DNA from: Mercenaria mercenaria
Taxonomy: Eukaryota > Mollusca > Bivalvia > Venerida > Veneridae
Assembly (NCBI RefSeq): GCF_021730395.1
Contig: NC_069371.1
Coordinates: 74,802,001 to 74,866,000, forward strand
Reading direction: 5' to 3'
Length of the DNA stretch: 64,000 bases
Positions 46,606 to 60,400 of the stretch are shown here, piece by piece. A program made the translations under genes and the position numbers. How positions within the stretch are numbered: the stretch's first letter is position 1; every line of letters starts with the position of its first letter. The notes beneath the pieces were generated by a model. That model had not been told where the DNA came from. It did not search any database and saw only the letters and a list, made by a program, of their open reading frames with translations.

Positions 46606-49600
46606 CTAAACCGAATAACTCTTCAACATCAGTTGCTTTGCTTCCAGTGCCTCTTCTTTTGTGATCTCATCCCATGTACTTGGAACATTTGAAACATCAT
46701 ATTCGAAATGAGCCGCCAACTTTTGTTTATATGTAGCAACGAACCATAACCAAAATTTTCCACAGTCCTGCATGTTTGGATTCGGTTCTATATCCCAGTT
46801 TGGAAGAAACTTTCTGTATTCTTTGTAACTGTGTACGTGTTCACTACATTCAACATGTTCTGATGGATTGCAAAGAAAATCAAACACACCACAGGTATGT
46901 ATTTGATCGGAGTGAACATCATAATTGCATGACGTAATTGACGCTTCTTTTGTCCAGCTATTTCTTACACCTTTGCAACAAGAAAGCCTGTGCTGCAGAC
47001 TGTAATGATTCATTCCAGCATGATTAGTATCTTTTGCACATGGTTCGCCACAGAAAGCACACTGCTCTGGACACCCCCATGCTTTCTGAATTAGAGACTC
47101 ATATGGATTTTGACCACTCCATGTAACAGACACACTTGTTTGTTCTTCAAATCCTTCCTTTAAGTTACATTCTGAAACATCAATTTGCTCAATAAGAACA
47201 CTCAAAAAGTTTTTCATATCTTCTATTTTTTCAAGTATTTTGTAAATATCGCTAAAACTAGACGATGAAAATGTGCATTTCGGAAAGTTGGACGTGAAAA
47301 ATTTCAGCCATGTTTCTATGGTCGGCGTCTCTAATTCAAAAGCTTCCTCACTCGCCTTTGCGCTTCCTCTAAGCGCATCATAAAATTCAGTGACAACTGT
47401 CGAAGCCACTTCAGAATATTTCTTTGTCGCTGGGTCAAAAAGTAGCTTTTCTGACTTCTTCGTTATCCATTTTTCAGCAAATAACTTAGGATGTTTGATA
47501 TAGTCAATGAATGAGTCAAAGTCGTCATTATTTGTCATATCTTGAAGCATCTCGAGTATGAGATGAAATTTAAGATGTGTCATGGAATTTAGTAACGCCG
47601 ATTTCACTGCAACAGGTAGGCGTTCTTTGACCTTCTCATGTAAAATATTTTCCGTAATGATGCATATTTGTTTAGCGGCTGTTTCTTCTGCTTTGCGATC
47701 CTTTATATAGGATACGAAATGTTCTTTAACTTGCAATTTGTACATCTCTAAACGAGCTTGTACGCCATTTGATTTCTGATAATTGGTGTTGTGTTCATCA
47801 AATTTAGTTTGTACGAAGGAGCTTACATGAATAAATAATTTAACGACTGCAGTTGTCTTCAGAGTAAATTCATTATTACCTTTGCGGATAACTTCTACTT
47901 CATGCTTAGTTTTCAGTAAAACATTTTTCACTTCTCTGTATGTTATTTCCATGTCACCCTGGCAACAACGAGTTACATACAAATCTATAGCTTCAAATAA
48001 ATAGTTAATCTTTTCTGCAACAGTCATAAGTTTTGCCTCGGCCGAGTTTGGACTTTGAATTGAAAAGCTTATGTCTTCATTAGATATCCCCGTGTTTGTA
48101 AATGACCCTTTCAAATGAGAGATAGAGGTTACAGGAAAAACGCCTGTCTCTACATTTTCAGCATCATGTGGAAATATTCCTTTCTTTTCTAGTTCTGTTT
48201 TCAATATCAATTTTTCTGTATTAAATATTATATCAAAAAGACACTTGATAATGCAGTCCCTCACAGACTTTATGGTGTTGCTAGATATTCCTACATTCAT
48301 GATTTCCCTCAATATGTTTTCCCAAGTTTCTTCAAATTTCATGTCAATTTCCTGTTCACTCAGATTTGTCCCTTTTGTTTCCTTTGCCACTCGAAGAGAC
48401 CTATCGTATAACTCTTTCTTGTGTTCTTTACTGCTTTCAGCTGTAAGAATGTCAACAGCAGTCTTGTCACGAAGTCGCATTGTCTCCAATTTCATACTGT
48501 CTTCCAGCTCACTGCAGTGAAGTCGTATTCTATTATAGGTAAATTCTTTCCATTGTATAATTGTATCTTTATACTCATTATTTTCAAAGAAGTTTGTCAT
48601 ACATTCTTTTGCAACTGATTCGTTCTCTGCTAAGGCCTTCTGAATCTGAATAATAATTTCGTCACAAGCATCTTGTAACTGGTTCTGTTTTTCACATTTC
48701 GAGAACTCCTCCTGCGAAAATGTAATCCTCTTTTCATCAACATCATCTTCTAATTTAATCAGACTTTCTTTCAAGGTTTCCTCAAGCTGAACATAAGCTT
48801 TGATTTCAAGACTATTTCTAAAGCTAAACACAAAATCTTCTGTCAGTACTCCTTTCCACAGGTCTTGCATATGCACTGCCACGTCTTTAACTGTTTGATA
48901 TGATTTGTTTGTTTTTGAGAAAGCTGTTTCAAGTAATTTGGTTTTTTCATCCAACAGACGATCACTGTATCCAGAGTTTACTCTTGCCATTGGTGGATTT
49001 CCTTGCCAGAAGTTTGGGAGATACCACACATTAGACGTCATGTCGAATTCTATTACCTGATTAAATGTTGTTATGTCTCTTATACCTTCCGTCTCTGCAG
49101 CTTCTTTAGTCACGGTATCGAGGGTTTCCATTAAGACTTGTAATCCAGTTCTCATATTTTCGGATGCAGATATGTCTACAACATTCTGATGCAAAAGATA
49201 AAAGTTCTTGCCAAAGTCCACAGTCTTTTTGACAAGTTTAAGACGAAGAAATGCGTGCACTACCACTTGTAGTATATCTCTAATCTCGCTTGTATTTTCG
49301 CCCATGATATTGAGAAATGTTACATCTCCTAAACCAGTAATCACGGTTGATAGCTCATTGTCATGGTTGGGTCGATTAGGATTTATCTCAGGAGCTCTTA
49401 GTCCTTCTGTGTCAATTACTAAAATGAAATCAAAAGGCAATTCAACACGCAAATCTGACGTGCAAGGTAAAAGCTGCATATGTATTCCTCTTGTACATCT
49501 TCCTGACTTTACAGGAAATTGAGAGCCAAACATAGCATTTAGTAAAGTGGATTTTCCTGAACTCTGTAGCCCAAGTACAGACAGAACAAGAATTGCCTTT

Positions 49601-51446
49601 TTCTCAATTTTACTTGATACTTTTTGTAATACTTCATCAACCCAACGTGTTGGCATGTAAAAGCTGTCACCGTCGACAAGTTCAAATGGCTGGCCATGTA
49701 CCACAAGTGAGGCAACTGCTTCAATAACAAGTGTCGAAGACGGTATGTCTGCTGGGTGAAACGTTTTATCTAAGTTCAACACAGCATCGTAAATATGACC
49801 TACTTCTCTGAATAAATGTTCTATTCCAAGTGAAGCATCCTCAATTCTTTTCTGAGATGCTTCTGTTAATTCTACTTGCCTTTTCAGTTCTAAATCTGAC
49901 AGCGATTGTCCATTTTTCTTTAAAACGGCTAGAGTTTTCCAACACGAAAGATTTTCCTGAATCAGCTGAGGCAATATCAATCTCTTTTGTCTGTCTACAA
50001 AATAGCTAAGCCATCCAAACATATATTGCATTGTGCTAACATTTTGAATATTGTCAGTCAATATACTTATAAACATTTGCATTATACTAGTAACATTTTT
50101 GAGTTGCTTTGTTCGGACAGACTTTATTTCGCTTTCAACACTGCCAATTTCATCCACATTCTTTAACCTGTAAAGACGTTTTATGCATGTACCGAGCTTT
50201 TGTGAATATATGTAATTCACTGGGGTTACAGATTCTTTCCACTTGCATTTGTCTTCTATTTCTGACATTGTTTCAAACAAACTACTTGCTATTGATTTAC
50301 CCTTTACGCAACTATCTCCATTTTCATCCACTTCAAGTGCAGTTGTTATGGAATTCAACCTGTTTTCTACTGATTTAGCTATTGAATTTTCAATAAATGA
50401 AACTATTACCTCTTTTACATTTGCAATGATTTCTTTTGAATTCTTTTTCGCAACACCTTTGTGTGTTCCGACTGGTGTTAGTGGAGAATTTAAATGATCT
50501 TTTAATTTTTTCAGCGTTTCCTTATCTTTCGCATTCACAGGACTGTCTACCACGAGTACAACGGATGGAAAACGTGATATGAAATTACTAAGTGAATCGG
50601 CTCTCATTTCGAGAGAAAGTTTGTCGATAATCAGTACTAGTGATTCCGACATTTGAGAAACTAATGTTAAGACGTCAGTATGGAAATCTGACTCAATATC
50701 ACCTCTCATGTTAAAAACTGAGACTGCATCAGAAAACCTATCATTTTTGTTACCAACTGTAGGTAAGCAAAACATTTCTATAGTACCATTACTAAATATT
50801 CTACGAGCCATACCTGAGGGGCAGTCAACGTTAAAAAATGTATCATGTATTTGTTCCGAAATCAGATCATTAATAAGCTTGGATTTAGAACATTGTGTCC
50901 TACCAAAACGTGCAAAAGTAATAGTCTTCACTGGAAGCTCTAAAAGTTCGGTTTCATTACTTTTATGTTCTTGCTTGTCCACTGACACTTTGCTGTTGAC
51001 CACTATAGAACGAAAAGGCCATACCGATATTTTATTCTGAAGCGACAGTCTATCAATATGTACAAAAGGTACGGCGATTTTACAAAGGTATAACTTTTTA
51101 AACAGAAGTTGTTTCAACATGTTATCACAGCATTGTATAGTAACATTAAATACATCAAGAGGACTTAACTCATTACTTGTAGTTGATTCATCAATAAAGT
51201 CAAAATCACCCGCTACTTTGCAAGAGGTTTCATGCACTTTCTCATCTTCAATTCCAACCAGACACGTATCTCTAGCATGACTTTGTACAGCAAGTATTTG
51301 TCTCAAAAGAACCCATGGAACTTCAGAAGTCTTGCTTGCTTTCTTGTTTGTCAATGGAATCGATAAGACATCTTCTACTTTTATCTTTTCAGGATATTTG
51401 TCTACCAGTCCAAGGGTTTCTAACACCTGATGAACTGTGAAGCTGT
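46606..51446 (-). CDS. Exon 8: very large interferon-inducible GTPase module (VLIG/GVIN/URGCP type)
   Basis: One exon encodes 1,612 residues, the single-exon style known for vertebrate GVIN genes. The start is conserved (VHQVLETLGLVDKYPEKIKV, then PWVLLRQILAVQSHARDT). GTPase motifs are the P-loop GLQSSGKST (about residue 1146 of the full model), DTEGLRAPE (about 1199) and the VLIG-specific LLHQNVVD (about 1273). A long helical region follows. The C-terminus has the family's Cys/His cluster (CPEQCAFCGEPC, then HAGMNHYSLQHR), then YKEYRKFLPNWDIEP, KFWLWFVATYKQKLA and ITKEEALEAKQLMLKSY. All key GTPase residues are present, so it looks functional. The acceptor at 51447-51448 (gttgcag) fits the phase-1 chain; a Met at 51465 lies 19 bases upstream in the same frame and is probably intronic. 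Confidence 0.93.
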
Positions 51447-54400
51447 CTGCAACTTTGATAAACATTTGTACAAATAAATATATTTACGTAAGTTATAGTT
51501 CTATAAACATAGAAAGAGCTTTCCATTTGCAAACAACACACGGCACGTGCATTAATATCATATTAACAAAAGGTCAATTCAGGGTGGGTTTTAACGCCAT
51601 CTAAACGTTTAGATGCGTAAATTTTGCTGAAAACATTCTTTTCTTTTTCAATAACGTTTTATTACACCCTCCGTAACCTATGTTTAACATTATAACAGTA
51701 ATAAATAAACAAAAGACTACATGTGTACTCTTAAAGCTAGTCATCCACAGTCTGGGTAAAATTTTTCAACATGTTCATTTCCGCCAAGTTTGGCATAGAA
51801 TATTTATGCGACAGTGAAAATGACAAAGTGGATGAAATTAAAAGTTAGATATTGGTACAAATCCAAGAAGAATGTAAATTGTCTACAATATTTCAAAAGC
51901 GTTGCAACGCCTTACCACATTCTGCACAATGTTGTTGGTTATTTATAGGGATATCTTGCAAAGTCGTATGACAATACGTTTGTAGCACTGATCAACTTCA
52001 GAGTAATCACTTTTAAAAAAACATTTATTTTAGTAAATTACGCACTTATTAAATCTCATGTAAAAAGCATAATTCGCCGAGCTTACTGCTATAATAGTGA
52101 GTTAAAGTGCTCATAGAATAATAAAAAAAGACTGTTAGAAATGCATTTTGACAACTATATAACTCGTTTGATCACTTGCATTTAGTAGTATCAACAGATC
52201 AATATAAACTTATATCCGGTGCCAACAGTTTTGTTTTCCCGAGACATTTGCTTGCCCGTTTCTTAGCATAAAGTAATAAATATAGCACTTGTAAATAAAT
52301 ATTACATGAAGAATTGTACCAAGTATTTATAATTTTACCTTTTTCTTCATTTTCATTCAAAACTTCACTTTTGTCCAATCCGGTTTGTTCCGTTTCATTT
52401 AACAACACTTGTACTAAATATAAAGAAATAGTTTAAACAACATAAATTTTTTGTATGCTTTTACGATCAATACTAGCTGATTACATAAAGATGTCTTTTT
52501 ATTAAAAAATCTTTAAAACATATTCTTTGTATGTTAACGTCTATAATGTTGTCTTCGTTGAAGAAAAATCAGTTAAATTATGCGGTTATCATTATTACAT
52601 TAATATTATACCAGATTTATATAGCGCCCTTTTCATGATAAACACGTTCAAATGCGCTTTACATATAGCAAACACAGGGCGCGAAATTCATCCTCTACTA
52701 GCACAGATACAGAGCGATCTGACCAGAGGGACAGATTGAGATAAAGCCTCCAGAACAGATAGAGAGAAATCCATTTTTTATATACAGACTTGTCCGGCTA
52801 ACTTAGCCTAGCTCTTTGCGAATAGACAGTCTTGTTCTTTAACGTGTCCGGTGTATAGCACCGATACACGCAAAGCCGTCTTTCCTGGGAAGAACAAGTA
52901 CAGGCCTCTTAAGTTAGGTGGGAGACACTCAAGAGCATCTCAGAAATTTCCAGTGCATGGACCGGGATAGTTATACAATAACAGAATGAAGACGCGTCCT
53001 TACCTACAAAACACTTACCTTCTATATCGTCTATATTGACTCCATGTGTGTCACTATTGTGAAACTGCCCAATAGGAATATCTTCTGTATGTGTAAGAAG
53101 AGTTTGATTGTTTAAGGTACATGCAATAACACCATTATTCTCTCATTTGTATTACATTTTGACTCTACTCAAATTCTAGTAGATGCCAATACCAAATTAT
53201 CTATGAATGAAATGGAATGTACCTCAAACCCCAGATGAAGTAAATAAAGTTAAACTTAGCTAAAGCACATGTTCAGTTGTAACCATAGTGTATATAGCCT
53301 TATGATCATATAGCTGATATTATTTTGTTTAATAACAAGTTTTGAGCAAATCGCGAATGATATTAGAAACATTTCAACAAATCAGATTACAATATTTAAA
53401 CGAGCATATACCTTTAATCGCTTCCGACCTTTTTTCAGATTTCATTTCTCTAAGTAAAGTTTCACTTGGTACTTGGTCAGATTGAAGCACTTTCTCAACT
53501 ACTGTTTCATTTGGATGAGTAAATTCATGCTCATTAGGTTCCGAATCGATAGATTCTAGTTCGCTCGGTTCTGTGTCGGATAGTTGTTTTTCGGGAATTT
53601 CAAGCTCGGCAGATAAATGATCAGTATGTGGTGGCTCGGTATGAATCGGTTCTGTAGGAATTGTTTCGGTAAATACAGGTACGTTTTTTAGATGTTCGGT
53701 AGGTACTGCTGTTTTTCCAGGCACAGAGTAGGGTTCTAATGTATCGCTTTGTTTTTGTTCTGTTTCTGCCGATGCGGTATTGTTAGGAAATGGTGCGATA
53801 TACTCCGGTTCAGTATTCCAAGATTCTGTATCCAATGGTTTACTACAAACAGATTCGGTTGGCGATGGTTGAGAAGAAACTTGTTCTGTAGATACTTTTT
53901 CAGTAGGAGATGGATCTGTAAGTAGAGGTGCAGTAGCTTCCTGTTCAGTATGTATGCGTTCAGTTTCCAGAGACTTTGCAGGTTCTGATTCGGTAAGTAC
54001 AGGATCGGTTTGTATCGTCCCGTTTGATAAGGGCTCTGCATATATCGGTTTTGTCGATATTTCAGTTTCAGTATTTTCTGGTATTGTATCAGCAGCGTTT
54101 GTTTCTGAAATCAAAATGAAGCTTGGAATTCTCGTTGGTGCATATTGTCTTGACGGGTTGAACTCTGGTGTAAAGTCATGTTCTAACACCACCCGGTTAG
54201 ATAAATTATAGCATTGAAGATGTGAGCTGGCAAAGTGATGCAAAATATTCCGAGGAGAGATAAATGAAAATGTATTGTATAAAAACGTTTAAATCTAAAT
54301 TTGACATCATCAAAATATCTTAAAACTAACTATAAAGCATAATACTATTGTAATTTATTTACGCATTTCAAATACCATTTATTTTGTCTTCTGTTCACCT

Positions 54401-57400
54401 TGCATTTTCATGAGCCAGATAAATGAAAAAAGCAATATCATGGTAAAATATCACACAAGAAATAGTTCTGTGAAATTAGTTTTAAAATCCGACAAGCCAT
54501 TCAGGAGATGATGTTGTTTGCAGACTTGTCTTTTGTAGTTGTAGTTATACTTTTTTATTCAAATAAACAAAATAAAATGGTAAAGGGTGTCCCAAGGAAG
54601 AACAGTTCTGTGAAATTATTTCAAAATCAGACCATTGAGGAGGTGACGTTTCATTTTTTTCTATATCTAACTCTGGTAGCAAAGTTTTTCAACAAAAAGG
54701 AATATACGTATAAATAACAAAGTCATCTGGTTGCAAGTTATTTGCGTAACGGACTGATTTAAGTAATCTAGACAGTCTCTACAGGATTTTACCTTCCGAG
54801 ACAATCTTGTCTTCTCTTGACTGTGTTGATACTTCAGTTTCGTTGTAGAAAGTTACAGTTAATTCTTGCTGACTCAAAGTGTGGTTTTCCTTTTCTACCA
54901 CTCCTCTAGCAACTGAAAAAAAAAACTTGAAACTTAACCCAAAAATACCATATTAACCATGCTAACAAGACCGTATTGAGAATTCGGTAAATTGGGTTTG
55001 ATCTTTTTACAGATTTTATTAAATATATATGCATGGAGTATTTTTTTCTTAGTTCTTCTTTTGCAGGTCTATGCACGAGGCTTTAAGATTTTATTTGTTA
55101 TGTTTATTACGCTTTGTTTAACATGTTTCAGCTTTTCCAGTAGAAAACTTTATACATGTGTTCGTCTAAAAAATAACAAGGTATTTCATACCACGATGTA
55201 CATTGTTTACAACTTTTATACATAGGTGACATACACGATGACCTACAGTATTTCTGGAATATACTCTGTACCGTGTTAGTGTAACAACAGCGACTGTCAC
55301 TGTGGCTCAGTGTGGTGTATGACTTTTGAAACTGAATATTTCATACGTTTGTGATGTTTTAGGGAGAGGGATCATTTTAAAGTTCCTAGTATGTAAACTG
55401 ACATCTGTCTTTGATTGTATACAGTGATAAATCTAATAAACTACAGGAGCGGATGTTTTCACTTGGCAAATACAATTATGGCTTAATTAAGCTGTAAGTT
55501 TCTTAATTTATAAGTTATCAACAAGTGGTTTAAACTAAATTATAGAAAGCAAAGAAAAGAAAACATTTTCAGGGATAAGGTTTCATTTATACCCTACAGA
55601 TACCTGTATTTAAGTTTATAAGGGGAACATTTATAGCTCACCTGAGCACAAAGTGCTCAAAGGTGAGCTTTTGTTATCACCCTGTGTCCGTCGTCCGTCG
55701 TCGTCAGTCGTCCGTCCGTCAGTCGTCAGTCGTCCGTCGTCAACAATTTGACTGTTAACACTCTAGAGGTCACAATTTTGGCCCAATCTTAATGAAGTCA
55801 GAATGTTACCCTCAATAAAATCTTGGACGAGTTCGATATTAGGTCATCTGGGGTCAAAAACTAGGTCACCAGGTCAAATCAAAGGAAAAGCTTGTTAACA
55901 CTCTAGAGGTCACAATTTTGGCCCAATCGTAATGAAAATTGGTCAGAATGTTACCCTCAATAAAATCTTGGAAGAATCCGATATTGGATTGCCTGGGGTC
56001 AAAAACTAGGTCACCAGGTCAAATCACAGGAAAAGCTTTTTAACACTCTAGAGGTCAATATTTTGGCCCAATCTTAATGAAACTTGAACAGAATGTTACT
56101 CTTAATAAAATCTTAGACGAGTTCGATATTGGGTCACCTGGGGTCAGAAACAAGGTCACCAGGTCAAATCAAAGGAAAAGCTTGTTAACACACTAGACGT
56201 CACAATTGTGGCCCAATCTTAAGGAAACTTGATCAGAATGTTACCCTCAATAAAATCTTGGACGAGTTCGATATTGGGGTCATCTGGGGTCAAAAACTAG
56301 GTCACCAGGTCAAATCACAGGAAAAGCTTGTTAACACTCCAGAGGTCACAATTTTGGCCCAATTATAACGAAACTTGGTCAGAATGTAACCCTCAATAAA
56401 ATCTTGGAAGAGTTCGATATTGGATAATCTAGGGTCAAAAACTAGGTCACCAGGTCAAATCAAAGGAAAAGCTTGTTAACACTCTAGAGGTCACAATTTT
56501 GGCCCAATCTTAATGAAATTGGTCAGAATGTTACCCTCAATATAATCTTAGAAGAGTTCAATATTGGGTCACCTGGGGTCAAAAACTAGGTCACCAGGTC
56601 AAATCACAGGAAAAGCTTGTTAACACTCTAGAGGTCACAATTTTGGCCCAATCTTAATGAAACTTGGTCAGAATGTTACTCTCAATAAAATCTTGGAATA
56701 GTTTGATATTGGGTCATCTGGGATCAAAAACTAGGTCACCAGGTCAAATCACAGGAAAAGCTTGTTAACACTCTAGAGGTCACAATTTTGGCTCAATCTT
56801 AACGGAACTTGGTCAGAATGTTACCCTCAATAAAATCTTGGATGAGTTCGATATTGGGTCATCAGGTCAAATCAAAGGAAAAGCTTGTTAACACTCTAGA
56901 GGTCACACATTTGGCCCAATCTTAATGAAACTTGGTCAGAATGTTACTCTCAATAAAATGTTGGACGTGTTTGATATTGGATCATCTGGGGTCAAAAACT
57001 AGGTCACCAGTTCAAATCAAATGTAAAGCTTGTTAACACTGCAGAGGTTACATGTTTGAATGTATCTTCATGAATCTTGGTCAGAATGTTAATCTTGATA
57101 GTCTCAAGGTTCAGTTTGAATCTGGGTCATGTAGAATCAAAAACTAGGTCACCAGGTAAAGTCAGAGGAAAAGCTAGTTAACACTGTAGAGGCCACTTTT
57201 ATGATCATATCTTAATGAAACTTGGTCAGAATGTTGATCTTAATGATCTATAGGTCAGCTTAAAATCTGGGTCAGGTGGGGTCAAAAGCTAGGTCACTAG
57301 GTCAAATCAAAGGAAAAGCTTGCTAACACTTTAGAGGCCATATTTATGACTGTATCTTCATGAAACTTGGTCAGAATGTTAAACTTGATGATCTTTAGAT

Positions 57401-60400
57401 CAAGTTCGAATCTGGGTCATGTTGGGCCAAAAACTAGGTCAACAGGTCAGATCGAAGGAAAAGCTAGTTAACTCTTTAGAGACCATATTTATGACCATAT
57501 CTTAATGAAACTTGGTCAGAATGTTAATCTTGATGATCTTTAGGTCGATAGGTCAGGTGAGCGACACAGGGCCTTCATGGCCCTCTTGTTTATATGAATG
57601 GTCATCAGAAATCATGCAATGCCGAGTATTTGTGAACATTTTTCAACGCTAAAGTGTGCAATCAGAGTTCACTCTTGCCATTTACAAAACAAAAACATAA
57701 ATGATATGTTTATGTCTTACAAAAACAAAAACGGTGAACATTTGACCATATATATAACTTTGATTAATTATAATTGCAAACGGTTTGCTTTAAATTACCT
57801 TCAGGAGATTCAAATGTCACCAATGCTTTTCCTTCTCCTAATATTCTTGTTTCAACGACAGGTTCACCTCCTGATGAATCCTCAAAGTATAGTTCTAGCA
57901 ATTCTTTTATCGAATCATTCATTGCAAATCCTTCTACTTCAATAGTACATGATTCCGCCTTTGCCAAAGGTCTAACTTCTACCTCAGTGTTGGCAATTTT
58001 TATCGGTCGTTTATCAAGGACTGTCTGTACGGCTATACAAATGAAAAAGTGTTAAAAATGTTTATTTAACTAATTTGACTTCCGCAGACTATGAAAAAGG
58101 TCTTGGAGGTATTTGGAATTGCTGTCTTGTCCGTTTTCTGGACAAATCAGTCTTAATGTTATACTGTCATATTACGAGACAGGATGTCATGCCGAAGTGG
58201 ACTATCGACCATAGACTACTGCTCACATAGAACACTCTTTACAGTCAGTTTAGAGTGGAGTGTTAATACACTTGTCTCTTGGATAAAGAAAGTGTTACAA
58301 TTTCATGGTGCTTTATTCCTAAAAGGATTATTAGCAATTTATTTGAAGACTCGTTTGAAAAATGCTACTCAAAGATCAAGATCAAAGAATTAATAAACTT
58401 TTTGTCAAACTTATACTGTAGTTACCCTGACTTTTATCATAGTTGAATCACAGGGCATTCACCAACCTCCACTACGAATCATTTGCCCTTCACCAGTCTG
58501 AGTTCGAAACCCACAAGGGAGGTCGATCTTTTTCAACAAGGAAACCATCAATCTAATTTTAGTAAGGTCGACAGCTGTATTTAGTTGACCGTCCGCCGTT
58601 TCCTTAATTAAAATCGGGAAAGTCATTCATTGACCTTAAATGAGTTAAGCCAAGAACACATACTTGCTTCTTTAATCGTTAAAAACCGATCTGTCGCTTT
58701 GAAGTACAGCATAATATTGCAAAATTAAAGCAAGTTTACCACTCGGATCTTCGAATTCTATTAACGCTATTCGTGTCTGTCTATCAAGCTGTACGGTTTT
58801 CACTTTTCCTCCTCCTTGCTTTTTGGCGTTCTTAAATACAAGCACAAGATAATCTTCATCGACATGTGGTGGTATACCAGTCACCTGGATGACATTGCCC
58901 ATATCTATATCCTTGCCGTCTTCTAATAAACAAGAAAAGGAGAAATGATTGTACATAAGCGTTATATTATTGATAATCTTTTTTTTTTGTATTTTAAAAC
59001 ATATTTGCACAATATTTTTATAATAGCGATATTTCAATGGAATATCAGAAATGTTTCAATTTAATTTTAAGGTTTTCTGTACTTTTACAATACACGAACG
59101 AAGGAATTTTTAATTTAATCACATCTTATTACGATGAATGTTCGTGCAAAATTACAATTTATTTAATACAAAATGCAAAACTTATAGACTGGAAACGAAA
59201 ACGAAGCAAAGACCTCTACTGTGGACCTCGGCCGTTTAGCTAGAGTGCGGGTCTAGTTATTGTATTGGTAAATGTCGAGTTTCTTGAATATCCATCCATT
59301 CATATAAATGATATAGAATTAAATAATAAAAAATATTTAAAAACTGTCTGACCTCAAATTGTGACCTTGGCCTTTATGATTGGGGTGTAAGTTTGAACGA
59401 AACAAATTAGAATAAGTATAAAACATGTAAAACCTTTTGACCTGTAAGAGTGACCTTACCCATGTCGAAGTAGGATGAACTAGGTTTTCAAAATCGTATT
59501 GTTATAATGACTGTCAGTGCTAATAATAACGAATATCATGGCATGCATGTAAATTTATAAAGCGGATAACAAATTGTCAGTCGAAATGCCGCAAAGCAAC
59601 TAGATGCAATTATAAGCTATTACGTCTTTTTGAAAATTGCGTTATTTGCTCGTTACTGTAGATAATGCCTTGGTACGTAAAGCTACTGGTATTATTTGTT
59701 CTTGTGTAAAATAAAAAATTTAGACATCGGGTAATGAGATGTGGTTTGTATTTTCTCGCAAGAGAAGCGTAGACTTGCAAGAGAGATCAAAATTTAGTAC
59801 GTTTTAAGTTTTTAACCAAGACATAAGGGAGTCTTGCATTTTTCTATTGCATTTGGCCGGATCTCATTTATTGAATATTTGAAAAGTTGTTGATAGAAAA
59901 ATATTTTTTACATTGCAGGATAATATTTCACATTATTACATACCCATTTCTATTTCCAGCTAAGTTACAATGGTATCGGAAACACCAATATTTCCCATAC
60001 ACTGAGGCCTAAATTTCATATCGGGTGCGTGATGTAATTTTATGTGTGTAATAATTATTACCGAATGCACTTTCCTATAAATTAACAATATCGGTAATAA
60101 GTACCATTCGTGCCCATTTTAATATATCCAATTTGCTATGGAAACAAAAGAAAACATTAATCTGAAAAGTATTTTCATTGTGTGCTATATTATAACTTCC
60201 CATCATGCTCGATGCCTGATAAAACAATTAGGCAATGAGTTATCGGGGTTGTTTTGCGATTACATGTATAAAACTTGTTTTAATAATACCTTTACTACAT
60301 GTTATATAAAGGCAACTTTATATAAATTCAAATAATTTCAATAAAACTTTATGAAACATTTTTTTCGCGATTTGAATGACGTAATGAAATAAGGTACTTT

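Noticed and set aside
51447-51465. Met at 51465 as the true start of the GTPase protein
   Set aside because: A good acceptor (gttgcag) lies 19 bases downstream in the phase required by seven other exons, and the conserved family N-terminus begins after it. Kept as an alternative in the gene entry.
53736-54041. Second minus-strand open frame in the TEP-rich exon
   Set aside because: A shadow frame of the repetitive exon; only the TEP frame agrees in phase with its neighbours at both edges.
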